Below, one piece after another: positions 23,661 to 52,099 of a DNA stretch of 64,000 nucleotides; position 1 is the stretch's first letter; each line of letters opens with the position of its first letter. Location: assembly GCF_035083965.1 (NCBI RefSeq), contig NC_089740.1, positions 8,057,552 through 8,121,551 of the forward strand. The letters are read 5' to 3'. Source of the stretch: Branchiostoma lanceolatum (Eukaryota > Chordata > Leptocardii > Amphioxiformes > Branchiostomatidae). Made by a program: the position numbers and the translations under genes. The notes beneath the pieces are model-generated. The model saw only the letters and a list, made by a program, of their open reading frames with translations, was not told the DNA's origin and made no database searches.

Positions 23661-26600
23661 GTCAACCAGTTTCGTAGGAAGTGGAAGCTCGGGTAGCCGG
23701 GATACTTTTTCCCTCCCAAGAGTTCCACGGATGAAGAGACGACAAGTGGTCTTCAGCGTCTTAGTAGTTGCTACACAAAAGAAAAGAACATTGACAAAAC
23801 CTGTAAAGCACTACTTTGTAAACTTTGTAAGTACTTGGAAATTCTCCAATGTTAGAAATCCTATTTTGTAAATTATTTGATATCGATAATTTGTATATGA
23901 AAATGTATGATAAATGTACCTGTATGATTCAATGTAAATAAAAATGTAAATTTTTTAAACCCAGTGTCCAATTGATTGTGTGTGTATTGATTGTATTTTC
24001 TCCCAGCGTCAGCGCTTAACATTAGCCGTTTGCTAGTTGGGCAACCATGGCTGTTCAAGTGACAATATGTTCATGCCGAACCAATAAGTAAATAAAAAAC
24101 AATGTCTCTCAATCTTAAGGCACTGATGTCTAACTCTGTATATAGAAAGACAGAGAAGTTTCATTCAAGTATGTCAAAGAACCCAATACACTTATCTAAA
24201 AGAGTAAGGGTCCTTCATGGTGTGAGTGGATCAAACCTTACAGCTGGTCTTAACAGCTTGTACCTTTTTTTTAACGAGTTTGCTCAGTGCAAGACAGTAA
24301 GGCCACAATTAAGACCTTCTTTAAAGTGCTTGAACGTTGTGTGCTACACCTAAAGGAAGTTTACTGATTATGAAAAACAAACAAACAAACAATCTTACCA
24401 GCTAGCTCCTTTATGTAGTCGACGGTGTCAGATTTGAAGTGAAGATCGCCGGCTGTCTTATCCATCTCGTCTTTTTGGAACAGGTCAGCTCCAAACTCCA
24501 TCAGGAGGTGGGCGTACTCAGGAGTACACTTGTGCTTCACAACTATAGGGGGTTCACAATGTAAATCTATCAAAATTTGATATAATGCTTTTTACACAGA
24601 TGCACTGTGAATCATTAAGAAATGAGATATCAATATAAAAAGCAATAAGAATGGTACATTACTGTATAAGAAAGAATTCTAGTCTTAAAAGATATAGTTG
24701 ACAGAAATTTTGCACTTTCTTTCGTGACACAGTTACATACTAGGCATCTCTTGAAGGGTTTATCCCACAAATGCATAATCATAACAGGTACAAATGTATA
24801 GCGGTATGAAGAAAAACAAACAAGTTTTTAGAAAAATTCCCACCTGCATGAAAAAAAGACTGCACAGCCCGACCAGGAAACAGTTTCTGAACCCTGTTTT
24901 TGTTGTAGTTTGGATCAGCACCTAAGAAAAGCACACAGAAAAGGCAGAAGCTTTCATGTTCTGGTTCCGTAACTTGTATCTAACCATATCTAGCATAATG
25001 TTCTTGAAGGTAATCTTGACCAATCGATGGCCAATCAGGCAATGAGGTTAAGAGATTAAAACTAAAACATTTCAAATGGCACAAAGTATATATTACCTCT
25101 TAAGATGCAGGTTTGTACAAGTTAGAGCAAGAAGGTCAACAACTGAAGTTCTATCAAAAATCTGTCTCACACCAAGGTGTCTACATTTGGTCTAAAACTG
25201 CAGTTCTATTTCTAACCGCCCTTCTGCATAACACACCAGCTTCACAAGCCCACCGTGCAGCAGCAGCTAGTTACATTACACAGAGTGACCTATTACACCT
25301 AAACCTTTTCACATCTAGCTGCAAACGTTCTTTAAAGCTATCCAGCATAGATGTCCCTACTGTACTTGATGATATCAAATTACACTTTACGACTTAATGT
25401 ACCTGAACAGAGTAGAAACTTGAAACAGTCGAGTCTCTTGTGTATGATGGCTGCGTACAGCGGTGTGCAGACAAACAGCCCCACCCTGATGTGGGACAGG
25501 TCCACGTCTGCTCCGTGGGTCACAAGCTCTCTCACCATCTCCAGACAACCGTCAAGGGCTGCCTGGGGGACAATAGCACAAATTCATCACAGTTACATTT
25601 GTACTAGGCTGTATTACATACATGTACTGTAACAGCTAGAAACTACATGTGTTTCCATAACTGGCAAACCTCTAGGCGTAACACACAAGTTTTGTACAGT
25701 AAGTACAAGCTGGGTAAGACCAGACAGTAAGGTTTGATCCACTCACTGGGAAGCATCCTTGCTTTTCAGTAAGTGTGGTGGGTTCTTTAATGTGCTCAAG
25801 GTATGGCTTGTTATCCAAGAGGACATCCCTAGAAGAAGCTAGGTACTCATTTTCAAATTGAGTGACGAAATAAGTGTAGAGTGCCTTAAATTTCCCAACG
25901 GTACAACATTGCAGCTATCGGTTTGGGATTCAAATTTAGAACCGTTAGCTTCTCAGTGAAAAATCCTTATCACAAGACCATCTTGCCACCTAGAATGCGT
26001 GTTCCTCACTATTGTGTTGAGGGTCTCGGTGCATAGGGGTGGGGTTGCTTGGGCGACCCTGTCAGTACGAGGGCAAATAGTACAGTACACAGTTACCTGA
26101 TAGAGTGGTGTACAGAGAGAGTTCTGCCAGCCATTAGGATTGGCTCCAGCCTCCAGTAGAACCTTCACACAGCCGACATGCTTCCCTTTCACAGCCAACA
26201 GGACAGGCGTCTGTGCCTGGGGAGGGGGGCACAGCAATTTTTATCGAACACAGCTTGAAAGTTCATCTGTGTGGGTACAATTCCTTATGATGATGATTCA
26301 TAACACATGTAAATGATTGAGCTTACACAAAATTTTGACTGAATGACACAAATCTTCAATCATTTTTTCTATGTGATGTATTCACAGCACTATCACTACC
26401 TGAGCTGCAGAATACAGTGGATCATCATCATGTTATTACAGCACTATTGTTGGGAATTTTGAATACCATCCAGGGACATCCCTTCAGCACCAAGGACAGG
26501 TGTCGTGCCATCAAAGCTGGTGTGTTAGACCAGTATATATCATATACTATGTAGGCACAGCACTATTGTCGAGAAGATTGGATAAATACCATTCACGGAC

Positions 26601-28579
26601 ACAACTTCAGCACCAAGGACAGGTACTGTGTCTGTGAAGCTGGTGTGTTACACCTGTACATATCATGTAGTTACAGCACTATTGTCGAGAAGATTGGATA
26701 AATACCATTCACGGACACAACTTCAGCACCAAGGACAGGTACTGTGTCTGCGAAGCTAGTGTGTTATGCCAGTACATATCATGTACTATGTAGGCACAGC
26801 ACTATTGTTGAGAAGATTGGATAAATACCATTCACGGACACAACTTCAGCACCAAGGACAGGTACTGTGTCTGCGAAGCTAGTGTGTTATGCCGGTATAT
26901 ACTGTTTATGCAGAAATGTTTGCGGTGGTTTTATGCAGTAAATGCAGAAATGTTTGCGGTGGTTTTTGCGGCGACCGTTTCACTGTGAACTTAAAACCAC
27001 CACAAACAATTTTTTTGTCAGACACTTTTGGAGTAGGTGACAATAGCACTGCTGTGAACTTAAATTCACCACAAACACCTCATTTTCTCCTTAACTCAAA
27101 ATTAAAACCAGGTGGACTTAAGTGCATTTCCAGTATCATTACAGTTGTTACAGCACAATTGTTGAGAAGATTGGATAAATACCATTCAAGAACATCCCTT
27201 CAGCACCAAGGACAGGTACAATCTGCTTTCATTGTATTAGAAACAAAAGGATTTCAAAACCCAAACATGTTCAACATCTACTCTCACCCTCACTGCATCC
27301 AAAAGAATATCAACAATAAGAACAGGAATAATAACCAAAGAAAATCATATCAGCACCAAAGACAGGCACAGTGCAAAAAAATAAAACTGTTGCTTTGTGT
27401 GTATCTTCTCCTTCTGGTATGTGTTTGTTAGACTGATAAACAAAACTGTACTTTCTCAGCAATTTGTTCCAGGATCTCTACAAAGATTTGGATTTCCTCT
27501 GGATTCAGATAGATAGCATACTTAAGGCAAAAAAAATAAAAAAGCCAAAAAAAGAAAAGCTAACGAAAAAGCGCAATGCTTTGTCCTCAGTCAGATGTTT
27601 TGACCACTTAACCTTAAATCCAAAAAGACTGGAACCCAGGCTAAATAAGCAAACAACTATCATTGTCCTTAGAATATAAAATGTATGTATCTTGAAAAGT
27701 TAAAGTAAACTTCCAAATTTCCAATGCTACCTTGACATCTGGGAAGTTGAGTTTTGCTTCCGTCCCGACCAGTAGCCTGATGACCTCTACATGACCCTGC
27801 GCAGCTGCCAGGTGCAGAGGCATGCAGCCGTAGTCATTCCTCCTGTTTATACTGGCCTGGCCTTCCTCTGTAGACAACAGGCCCTGAAATCACAGGATAA
27901 AAAAAATACTGAAATACTCTTGTAGAGGCATGCAGCCGTAGTCATTCCTCCTGTTAATACTGGCCTGGCCTTCCTCTGTAGACAGCAGGCTCTGTAATCA
28001 CAGTGTCAAAAAATACTGTCATTTCTGTTTTGAAATGATACATAGCATCTGCACATTAATTTTGTTGTGGCACTGTTTCTTGTAGAGGCATCCAGCCATA
28101 GTCATTCCTCCTGTAACAGTTAATAATGGCCTTGCCTTCCTCTGTTGCCAACAGGCTCTGAAATCATAGAACAGAAAATATGCTGTAATTTCTCTGTTTC
28201 TGTATCTTGTAGAGGCATGTAGTTGTAATCATTCCTCCGATTAAAACTGGCCTTGTCTTTTTCTGTGGACAATAGGCTATGAAACTATTGATACAAAGGA
28301 TTTTCTTAATCAAGAATACATGACATCTGCATCTACATTGTGATTTTGTTCTGTTTCTACATCTCAAAAAGCAAACCTATAGAAAGCATAATGACAATAA
28401 AGACATTTGTTATAGTTATTCACATAACCAGAAGTTCAACAGTACTTAGACTCTTTTCACTTCATTCTAAGGACAATACTGACCTTGACCTCAGCAGCAT
28501 CCCCTCTCTCTGCTACATGGTGTAATTCAGTGTCCAGGGCCTCATCTACGTTAGACCTCCAACAGGCTGTGCTCTCCTG
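23607..28579 (-). CDS. ankyrin repeat and SOCS box protein (ASB1/ASB12-like)
   Basis: Seven well-supported exons: 28579-28484, 27883-27731, 26216-26097, 25562-25403, 24921-24844, 24542-24399 and 23770-23607 (with stop). All phases agree and they give 304 residues. Ankyrin repeats run through the first four exons (e.g. GCMPLHLAAAQGHVEVIRLL, KVLLEAGANPNG, VRELVTHGADVD, FKFLLCSGADPNYN). The last exon is a SOCS box: TTCRLFIRGTLG, then LPELPLPTKLVDYLMY. ASB proteins bind Elongin B/C and Cullin-5 through this box and present ankyrin-bound substrates for ubiquitination. Order and spacing, including the VVKHKCTPEYAHLLMEFGA block, best fit the ASB1/ASB12 subgroup (ASB1 is about 335 residues). A possible first exon is listed separately. 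Partial copies of exon ends occur in its introns and 3' flank. Confidence 0.9.
25088..25215. repeat. intronic copy of the ASB 3' minisatellite unit
   Basis: Contains AGTTCTATCAAAAATCTGTC and CACACCAAGGTGTCTACATT, nearly identical to 23565-23605, about 1.5 kb away in an intron of the same gene. Confidence 0.75.
26431..26895. repeat. ~120-bp satellite, four copies
   Basis: The unit has CAGCACTATTGT, AGAAGATTGGATAAATACCA, AACTTCAGCACCAAGGACAG and AAGCTAGTGTGTTATGCC, with starts near 26440, 26565, 26670 and 26795. A fifth fragment is at 27150-27215. Each unit includes the dispersed AGCTGGTGTGTTA core also found alone elsewhere in the window. Confidence 0.85.
26905..27085. mobile_element. possible MITE with TTTGCGGTGGTTTT arms
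   Basis: TGCAGAAATGTTTGCGGTGG occurs twice in tandem, and AAAACCACCACAAAC and TTCACCACAAACACC lie inverted 50-130 bp away. It has a foldback layout within an ASB intron. Confidence 0.45.
27922..28290 (-). repeat. three decayed copies of ASB exon 27883-27731 start plus acceptor
   Basis: The acceptor and first ~75 nt of the ankyrin exon recur upstream in transcript order at about 27922-28000, 28078-28165 and 28207-28290. The nearest copy still has ttacag followed by codons for SLLSTEEGQASINRRNDYGC. Reading on from it meets a stop before the real exon, so it is a decoy rather than an exon extension. Confidence 0.85.
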
Positions 28580-29506
28580 CTGTAAGGTAAAGATCATGGA
28601 TAATATTAGTAGCAAATAGAATTAGTTTTCTTTCACAGTCACATACAATGTACCTCTCTATTCAAAGATTGTCAAAGGCTCAACACTGGGCCTTTATTGC
28701 TACTTGATATCATCTATGAGTGGGTTAAATGACAAGCCTGTTGCTTAACATTATATTTTACATACAGAGACATCAGTGGCCTTAAATGGGCAAAGCCTGA
28801 GGAGTATAGTCTAACCTGAAAATGGGCAAGAACATCAAACAAATGGGGGGGGGGGGAATAAAAAACAACTTCTGACCTTAACAACTGGTGGCATTGGTAT
28901 AAAAGGCAACATTGCTGATCAAGTCTGACAATGTTCCAAAAGGAACTATTTGTTTCAAATCAAAACATATCTACGATGTATCGTTGCTCGGCCAGTGATG
29001 ATCGTACTGCGACACATCCAATCACCATAACGCAGACAGTGTCTAAATACAGCCTAAATACCCACACTTAGCTCAGGGACACTGGCTATATTTAAGTCAA
29101 GTTGACATACATACACACGGATACTGCTGCCTTGTTTATACAAGGGTTGTGTAAGGTTAACACTGGGGGTAAGGGTTGCTTCATAAATCATCGAGGGAGG
29201 GGGGTGTCAATTTAGCTCCCCTCCCTCTGAACATATGTCTTGAAGGTGTTGCCATGAGATCCAGGTAAAAGGACAAAACAACAGACACACAGACAGACAA
29301 ACGCTCTACCGCAAACTCTACTAGTACTCTACTCAGATATATACAGACAGCTCAGGAAGGTAGGCATACAGACAGACAGACTGACAGACAAACAAAGCTT
29401 GAACCATAATGTGATGACATTAAAGATAAAGACATAAAAAGAGGCAAAAGCCTCCAAGTTTAAAGGGATCGGTGACATTTAACACCGCCCCTCCCCTCCG
29501 ATATAC

Positions 29507-29698
29507 GATGTGTTCTTTCCTCACCCCCGGAGGCAGCATATTTAAGGGTATCCTGGCGTTTTCCGAAACATCAGCGACCGGCCGACCGAACGCGAACATC
29601 TTCCAGTCATCTGGGGCTGGAAACAGGGACAGAGACGGTAAAATATTCAGCGAGTTTTCCACTGCGCGCCGACGTCTCAAAATAACATAACCTTTCAC
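29507..29698 (-). CDS. tentative first exon of the ASB gene
   Basis: A minus-strand frame opens with ATG at 29698, with a second ATG at the KMFAFGRPV segment, and is continuous to a possible weak donor (gtatat) at 29506, which would join in phase 0 to the exon at 28579. Starting at the second ATG adds 31 residues, giving about 335 in total, the usual ASB1 length. The N-terminal sequence matches no domain, and another donor or 5'UTR exon is possible. Confidence 0.4.
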
Positions 29699-30054
29699 CT
29701 CGGACTATACCATTGCTCGAATGGAGGGAATAATGAGAATACAACATATTCCAATATATGCATGAAATTGTTATGAAACATTTATATCAAAGTAACCGTT
29801 AAATGTAGAACAATAGTTGCTAAAAAGGTTAAATAAATAATAATTTGCTTTAATATTTAAGACTTTATATTTTTCACTATCTTACCTTTATTCAAATGAG
29901 CCCGTCTCTTTGACGTCATCAAAGATGGTGGAAATAGTCTGCTGTAATATTAGCTTCGGAGAAAAATTAGCCGTTTATCGTTAGATTTGGCGCAAAGCCC
30001 GGAAGCAAAGATCAGAGAAACTTCCAAAGAGTTTTTCCAGTTGACATTTACAAT
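29699..30054. promoter_or_regulatory. probable divergent promoter, ASB (-) / FSD1 (+)
   Basis: Only about 356 bp separate the tentative ASB start from the FSD1 ATG, and the two genes diverge. The interval contains a palindromic CRE-like site (TGACGTCA, about 29911-29918) followed by AAGATGGTGG. No TATA box is placed suitably for either gene. Confidence 0.5.
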
Positions 30055-46324
<16,270 letters not shown>

Positions 46325-46389
46325 TGTTTCTTAGCGAAGTTTTTAGACATGCAGATAAATCAAGTGCAGCCTTAAAAAATTGCATGTGA

Positions 46390-46560
46390 GAATTAAGTGC
46401 ATAAATCTTTTCACAGACCCCATTGCATGCTGGGAGATGCAGTGCACCATGGGTATCTTAGGGACAAACAAAATGTTATTACTTTCCCTCTGTGCTACCC
46501 ACAGAGCCTTGCTTCTCCCAGCATGCAATGGTGTCAATGAAAAGGCCCAACGTAAAAGTG
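46390..46560. mobile_element. small foldback element
   Basis: CATTGCATGCTGGGAG (46421-46436) pairs perfectly with 46515-46530. Weaker pairing extends outward (CTTTTCA with TGAAAAG) and inward (GGGTA with TACCC). Confidence 0.75.
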
Positions 46561-47574
46561 TGCTACCACCTCGTGCTAATCATGAACAAAAGAAAATCTG
46601 GCAGCTTTTAACTATAGTAAATGCAATAGAATGGAAGGATGTTGGTGATTTGCTGTGTTCCAAACATTAACTTATACACAGGACAAAACAGTGGAAGCCA
46701 GGATGTAATTTTAATTGTACAAGACACTATTATTCAATTTTATTTCATTTTACTCCACAGTACCGTCCAAGCATAAAACAATGTGTTTTGTAACTTTTGT
46801 TTCTAACATTTATTAGCATTTGTCATTGATATCTGTAAATGACAATTTTACATTTAGCCGTTATAGTAATGATTTATATAGATTGTGAAAGTTGAATTGT
46901 GATGATGTAAATTAATTGCATGCCCATATTTCTTTTGTCGAAACTTACTGTTGTCTGTGTTTCAAGTCTTGTTATTTATCTACTGTGTAGAATATTTGCA
47001 GTATGAAAAGACAGAACTACGAGGGGTTATAGAGGCTATTTGCCATTGGTTATATGAGTTAGGTCTTCTACACCTTAATCATGATTATAATGAAGAAACA
47101 CTAAGGAACACTAAGTGTTTTTTGGTTCAACCCTCCGCCTGCTAACCTTAAAGATAACTCTTTTGGCACCAAATCTGCATTGGTTGGTTGTGGACATCGG
47201 GGAGAAGGTTAAATTCTTGAGAACTTCAAATGTCCACACGCATTTAACAGGCTCATAGAGAAAGAAAGCTCTAGCTCAGCATTTGTCCTCTATGTAGGAT
47301 ATTGCAAGCATGAGCTATGGGATAGGTTTAACTAACACATGTGGGAAGGATACTGTTTAGAACTTCAGGCTAGTGCTAGACATGTGGCAACAGAGCTGTT
47401 CATGTTATTATTAAACATCAGGCAAGGGTGCTATTCAGGCTAGTACTTATCATCAGGCAAGGGTGCTATTCAGGCTTGTACCTATGCTCTAGCTACAAGG
47501 CTGAGAATCCAAGAGACTGCCATGCTCAGGACTCCCATCTCAGGACTATTCCACTGCCTTACACCCTAGAACAG

Positions 47575-47885
47575 CAACTGTCAATCATGATGATGTCACT
47601 CTATAAGCTGTCAATCATGATGAAATCATATTATCAACTGTCAATCAGGATGATATCACTGTATCAGCTGTCAATGATGATACCACTATATCAACTGTCA
47701 ATCGTCATGATGTCACTATCATCAACTGTCAATCATTATGATGTCACTATCAATCATGATGACATCACTATATCAACTGTCAATTATGACATCACTATAT
47801 CAACTGTCAATCATGATGACATCACTGTATCAAATGTCAATGATGGTGATATCACAACGGCAACTGTCAATCATAATGACATTAA
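47575..47885. repeat. ~30-bp minisatellite, about ten copies
   Basis: Units of ACTGTCAATCATGATGATGT with CACTATATCA, varying between 21 and 33 bp. The 160-residue open frame across it is simply the repeat read through. Confidence 0.9.
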
Positions 47886-47911
47886 TGGGATGGTTGATGG
47901 AAAAATATGAG

Positions 47912-48164
47912 CTAAAGCCCCCCTCTCGATGGACCCGCGGCATGCTGGCGGCGTCGCTGCATCCTAAACTCAGGATTTGTGTTACCCTAGACTTTATAAT
48001 GGAAATATCATTCAAATGTACAAGTATGACCAAAAAGACAACAAAACACACAAAGCTGAAAAAGATTCATTTTTGTTGATAAAATTTGTTGAGTGCTTTG
48101 TCAATTCAATTGGCGGCAGAGACGCCGCCAGTGTGCCGCCGGTCCAGTGAGAGGGGGGCTTTAG
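47912..48164. mobile_element. MITE with ~45-bp inverted ends
   Basis: Left CTAAAGCCCCCCTCTC, right GAGAGGGGGGCTTTAG. Pairing continues through GGACC, CGGC and CTGGCGGCGTC. The A/T-rich middle resembles, inverted, the segment 56430-56560 (TGTGTGTTTTGTTGTCCTTT there), a more decayed relative. Confidence 0.85.
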
Positions 48165-48799
48165 ACTTTGTCTACCAAATTTGCCGCTTGATAAAGAATG
48201 AATACCTGTTACTGTGCCCAGCAAATTATAGTGCTTCAATTTATGCTATTCTTTGGCAAGGAATTGTCTGTGGAAAAAAATTATGATAAACACTGTTCTT
48301 CTTTGATTGGTCAGCATCGTGAATGTGTAGATGTGTCAATACATGCAACACAATGTCCCTGTACTTAATAAGAATATTGGTTGTGTCATTGCTTTCAATA
48401 TGAATTGTTTTGATAATCTTAGTCTGTACTGCACACAGGCTGGCAAGTTTTGTTTTCATGTCGCTTTGTGTATATTAAGCATTTCATGATTTTGTATCAT
48501 ATGGAAGCATAGATATACATTTTATTGTAAGTTGCAGATGATTTGCGATATCATGTAAGTAAAGAAAGCTGTTACGACCGGCATTTTGTTGCAGTTTTCT
48601 TGTTGTATTTTTTAAGTAAACTTAAAACGGGGAAAGAAGTTCCAAACTCTGCGACAGTTTTATCCAAAAAAATAGCGTGCAATTTGGCGAAGTACACATA
48701 GGTGGCGCTTTCGTACAGCGGGTACGCTCCACAGTATTGTAGCGTCAATATTGACCGAAGGAGGCTATATATATTGGAGGGAGATTGCGACAAAGATTT

Positions 48800-50780
48800 A
48801 CCGAGATAACTTTAAGGGAATGTGGCCAAAAGCTCAACATGTCTACCATGTTTTTCACTGTCATTTTAACAACCAAATAGATCAAATCCAAAGGATAACA
48901 GGTCAACCTATACAAATGTCATAATATGGATTATAAGTGGCTATTCTTATAGTAAGTGTCTATCTGGAAAGAGTATGGTATGATAAGGCGCATGGGGCAT
49001 GCGTGACAATCTAAGCACTACTGACGTGACAAGCTTAAAAGTACTTTCCTTGCTTATAAAACCATGTATGCAGTACAATGTGACGTTTATCTGAACACAC
49101 CTAAGGTTGTGTCAAAAGTTATGTACTGCCGTTTAGTCCTACTGGTTCCTTTGGCCTATTGTCGGTTTGAATTGAATGCATACCTGTGATATAGAAACGT
49201 TGTCCCTTCCATTTAACAAACTGTAGTTAAGGCAAACTCTAAACTGTCGTCCTGCCTCCTAACTGAGGGAGCGGACATGACCTTGGGTAAGGTCATACAG
49301 ACGGTACCAGAACAAAGCGTCGGTTCGGCCTGTTATTCCTCAGCTCAAACTCGTGTTTATAATAGTACCCTTATTCACCTTCCGACTCACCTAAGCAAAT
49401 AGGTATGAAAGGGACTTTCTTTCCTATTCTTCCCCCGAGACAAAGCGCAGAGGAATCTTTTGAAGTGCCAGTTTAAACTAGAGGGCTAATGATGCCCGGT
49501 TTTTCGTCGGGGCCCCTATAGAAATAAACACTGCACGCTAAAGTGTCGCTGGGTTTTCTTTCTCTCTCTCACGCCGGCTTTTGAAGTGTAGAAGTGCGGA
49601 TTGACGCCGTTTCTACCATCCATTATCGCACAAAAGCTCGCACGTTTTTCTTTGGGAATCGAACCCGTGTAAACAGATCCTGGGGCAGGCGAACCCTTCT
49701 CCGTTTGATTTATTCGAACCTTGACAGACGGGTAGACGAAGGAGCAATGTCGAGCTACTAAAGTAAACACAACTGTGAACTCTAAAACTTTAGACCGCAA
49801 AGTTTCAACAAAGAGGAACCAGGGGGTTATGTACTAAATGGTTGACATTTCTTTTTGGATAAGTTTAGCAAATTGCAGTTGCGGTAGAGAAAATACAAAG
49901 GCTAACAAGTAAATTTTCACCTAACCGATGTTACAACAACGTTCAATGTGTATGTATTAAACCGCCGGCTATGGAGACTGAAGTATATGGAGACTAGGTA
50001 CAAGCGTTTTTGCGAACCAACTCCCATCGTTATTAGTATTTTTGTTAGTCTTCTTCCCAAGAAACGGGTCAAAAATATCACACGGGAGGATCTGATCCAT
50101 GTAAAAGTAATACTTGGCAAAATTTGGGGACCTCTTTCATATGTTCAAAGACAACACTAAACTCAATGCTGTAAGGATAATTTTGACAAGAATTGCTTCA
50201 TTTACTATGTTACCAGAACAGGTAGGTTGTGGTGGCATACGGTGACGTAATTGAATATTTGGGTAATCAGGTATGCATATAGTACGTGACCTTTCTTTCA
50301 TGGGTCACGGAAACCATTTTGAGACTAAACATTTTAGATGCCTATCAGTCCAGTAACTTGACAGAACATCTCAACTTTCTGTGTTTGTGTGATATTTTGT
50401 GTAGACTACAAAGCGGCGAGGTTGTCTCTGATGTTACAAATTTATGTCCAGGAGGCCAAGCTCTTTATTAAAGTGTTCATCAGTTTGTCAGTTATCTATC
50501 CATCAGACGTAACGTGCCTTCACATTTCCAAACCGGGGCCCGGCCGGGCTGTTTGCGTAAGCGAAAACTAAAAAATTCATATCACGAATATACATCATAA
50601 TTTTCGCAACTTTTGTGTGCTTTGATGTCTTGCGTGCCCACTCTGAAAATGGCATTTTGTCTTGCATTGTCTCACAAGGGGTTTGATATCTTGACAATGC
50701 CCGGTAGACGATAGACTAAGAGTATGCCGACTACGCCCTAGTATCTTTCATGGCATGGTATTTTTATCTCCATGAAAAAT
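48800..50780. other. stretch without a supported gene
   Basis: It holds a few frames under 100 codons (for example minus 49800-49516) with no domain, signal or consistent splice sites, so I see nothing that can be called. Confidence 0.4.
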
Positions 50781-50789
50781 GTAGATATA

Positions 50790-51035
50790 GTTTAGGGTGT
50801 GTCTGTGTGTGTGTTCGTGTTTCCACACTACTGTAGTCAGCATAACTCAAGAACCTCTTGATGGATTACGATGATATTTGGTATGTGGGCGGGTGTTGTG
50901 AAGCCAAAATTTAAGGTCGATTTTGGGCCCCCTGGTATGTGACCTTGATACTGCAGCAGAAATTCCATTTTTGTATCTTTTGATCTGGACGTGCTATGGT
51001 CTTGATTTTTTGGTGGCAGATAGTTTGTTTCAGTC
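50790..51035. repeat. dispersed repeat, copy 2
   Basis: Same family as 17207-17480 (GATATTTGGTATGTGGG, TTTGGGCCCCCT, TTTTTTGGTGGCAGATAG), starting after a GT-rich microsatellite. Confidence 0.6.
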
Positions 51036-51059
51036 TGCAGCATCTTTACAATGGTGGGT

Positions 51060-51585
51060 ATAAAGGAAAAAGTATCCCAGTTTCGTTAAGTAACACGTTT
51101 GCGTGTCTAACACTATTTGTTTGACTGTGAATTTTCAACAATCACCTAATTGTTTCTTTCGTGGATCATTAAAAGAATAAACAGTAGTAAAGATCATAGT
51201 TTAAACAGTCAACACTTGTCTAGTAAACGTTCATGCCATGGCCATTTCTCATGTACCATCAAACGTTAAGAATGATCTTCTGCTGTGCAGTGGGTCTACA
51301 GTAAGAAGAAGACTTAGTATTCAAATCGCGTTAAGTAACATTTCTGCGTGTCTACCACCATTGTCTTAATGTGTAACTTACACAATTACTTCATTATTTC
51401 CTTCACAGATCATTAAAAGAATAAACAGTGGTGAAAATGATAGTTTAGACAGTCGACACCTGCATTTTCTTCATGGTATGGCCATTTCTCACAGTCTTCA
51501 ACGTCTTTACAATGGGTTTAAATTAGGAAAAAGTATTCCAGTCCTGCTAAGTAACATTTTTGCGTGTCTACCACCATTGTCCGCC
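51060..51585. repeat. ~250-bp direct repeat, two full and one partial copy
   Basis: Shared blocks GTTAAGTAACA, GCGTGTCTA, GATCATTAAAAGAATAAACA, ATGGCCATTTCTCA recur in order from about 51085, 51330 and 51548. Confidence 0.8.
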
Positions 51586-52099
51586 CGTGCACCCCCCTCC
51601 CGCATGGGTAACCTCCGCCCGAAGCCTCTTAGCCAACAAAGCCGTGTTTGTGTCGGGAGACCCCGCCAGAGAAGGCGGCCTTGTGTACATGTAAACCGCT
51701 ATCAGGTAACAATGAACAATGTTGTTATTTGTTTAACTAATCTCCCTTTTCGCTGTAACACGGCAGACACAACAAACGGTACAGAAGAGTTGATTTGAAT
51801 ACGGCTTGGCAGGCTGGATCTTTGCCCCATCTGTTGCACGGTGGCTGAGTCTGAAGTGGCAACGCGACGAGTGACGAAAACAAACGACGGACTTGTCGGC
51901 AAAGACTTGTCAAACTCTGTTTGTCTGGACCAGAGAACTTAGTATTCAACGTGTGCTTGAAAACCTAATAGGGTCAAGGCACCTTTTTAACGTTATCACG
52001 CACAGACATCAGTGGAATAGACTTGGTAAAGATCACTTCCAGATATCATTTCATCTTAAACTGACTTTGCATTTTAGAAAGGAAACGTCTCTTACATTG

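Noticed and set aside
26889..27431. 180-codon plus-strand open frame
   Set aside because: It crosses a foldback repeat and the ~120-bp satellite inside an ASB intron, with low-complexity Asn/Lys/Gln content and no domain.
47428..47910. 160-codon plus-strand open frame
   Set aside because: It is the translation of the ~30-bp minisatellite; the protein repeats reflect DNA repetition only.
51060..51585. Evenly spaced repeats considered as a CRISPR array
   Set aside because: Units are ~250 bp, diverged, without short identical repeats and unique spacers, and the genome is eukaryotic.
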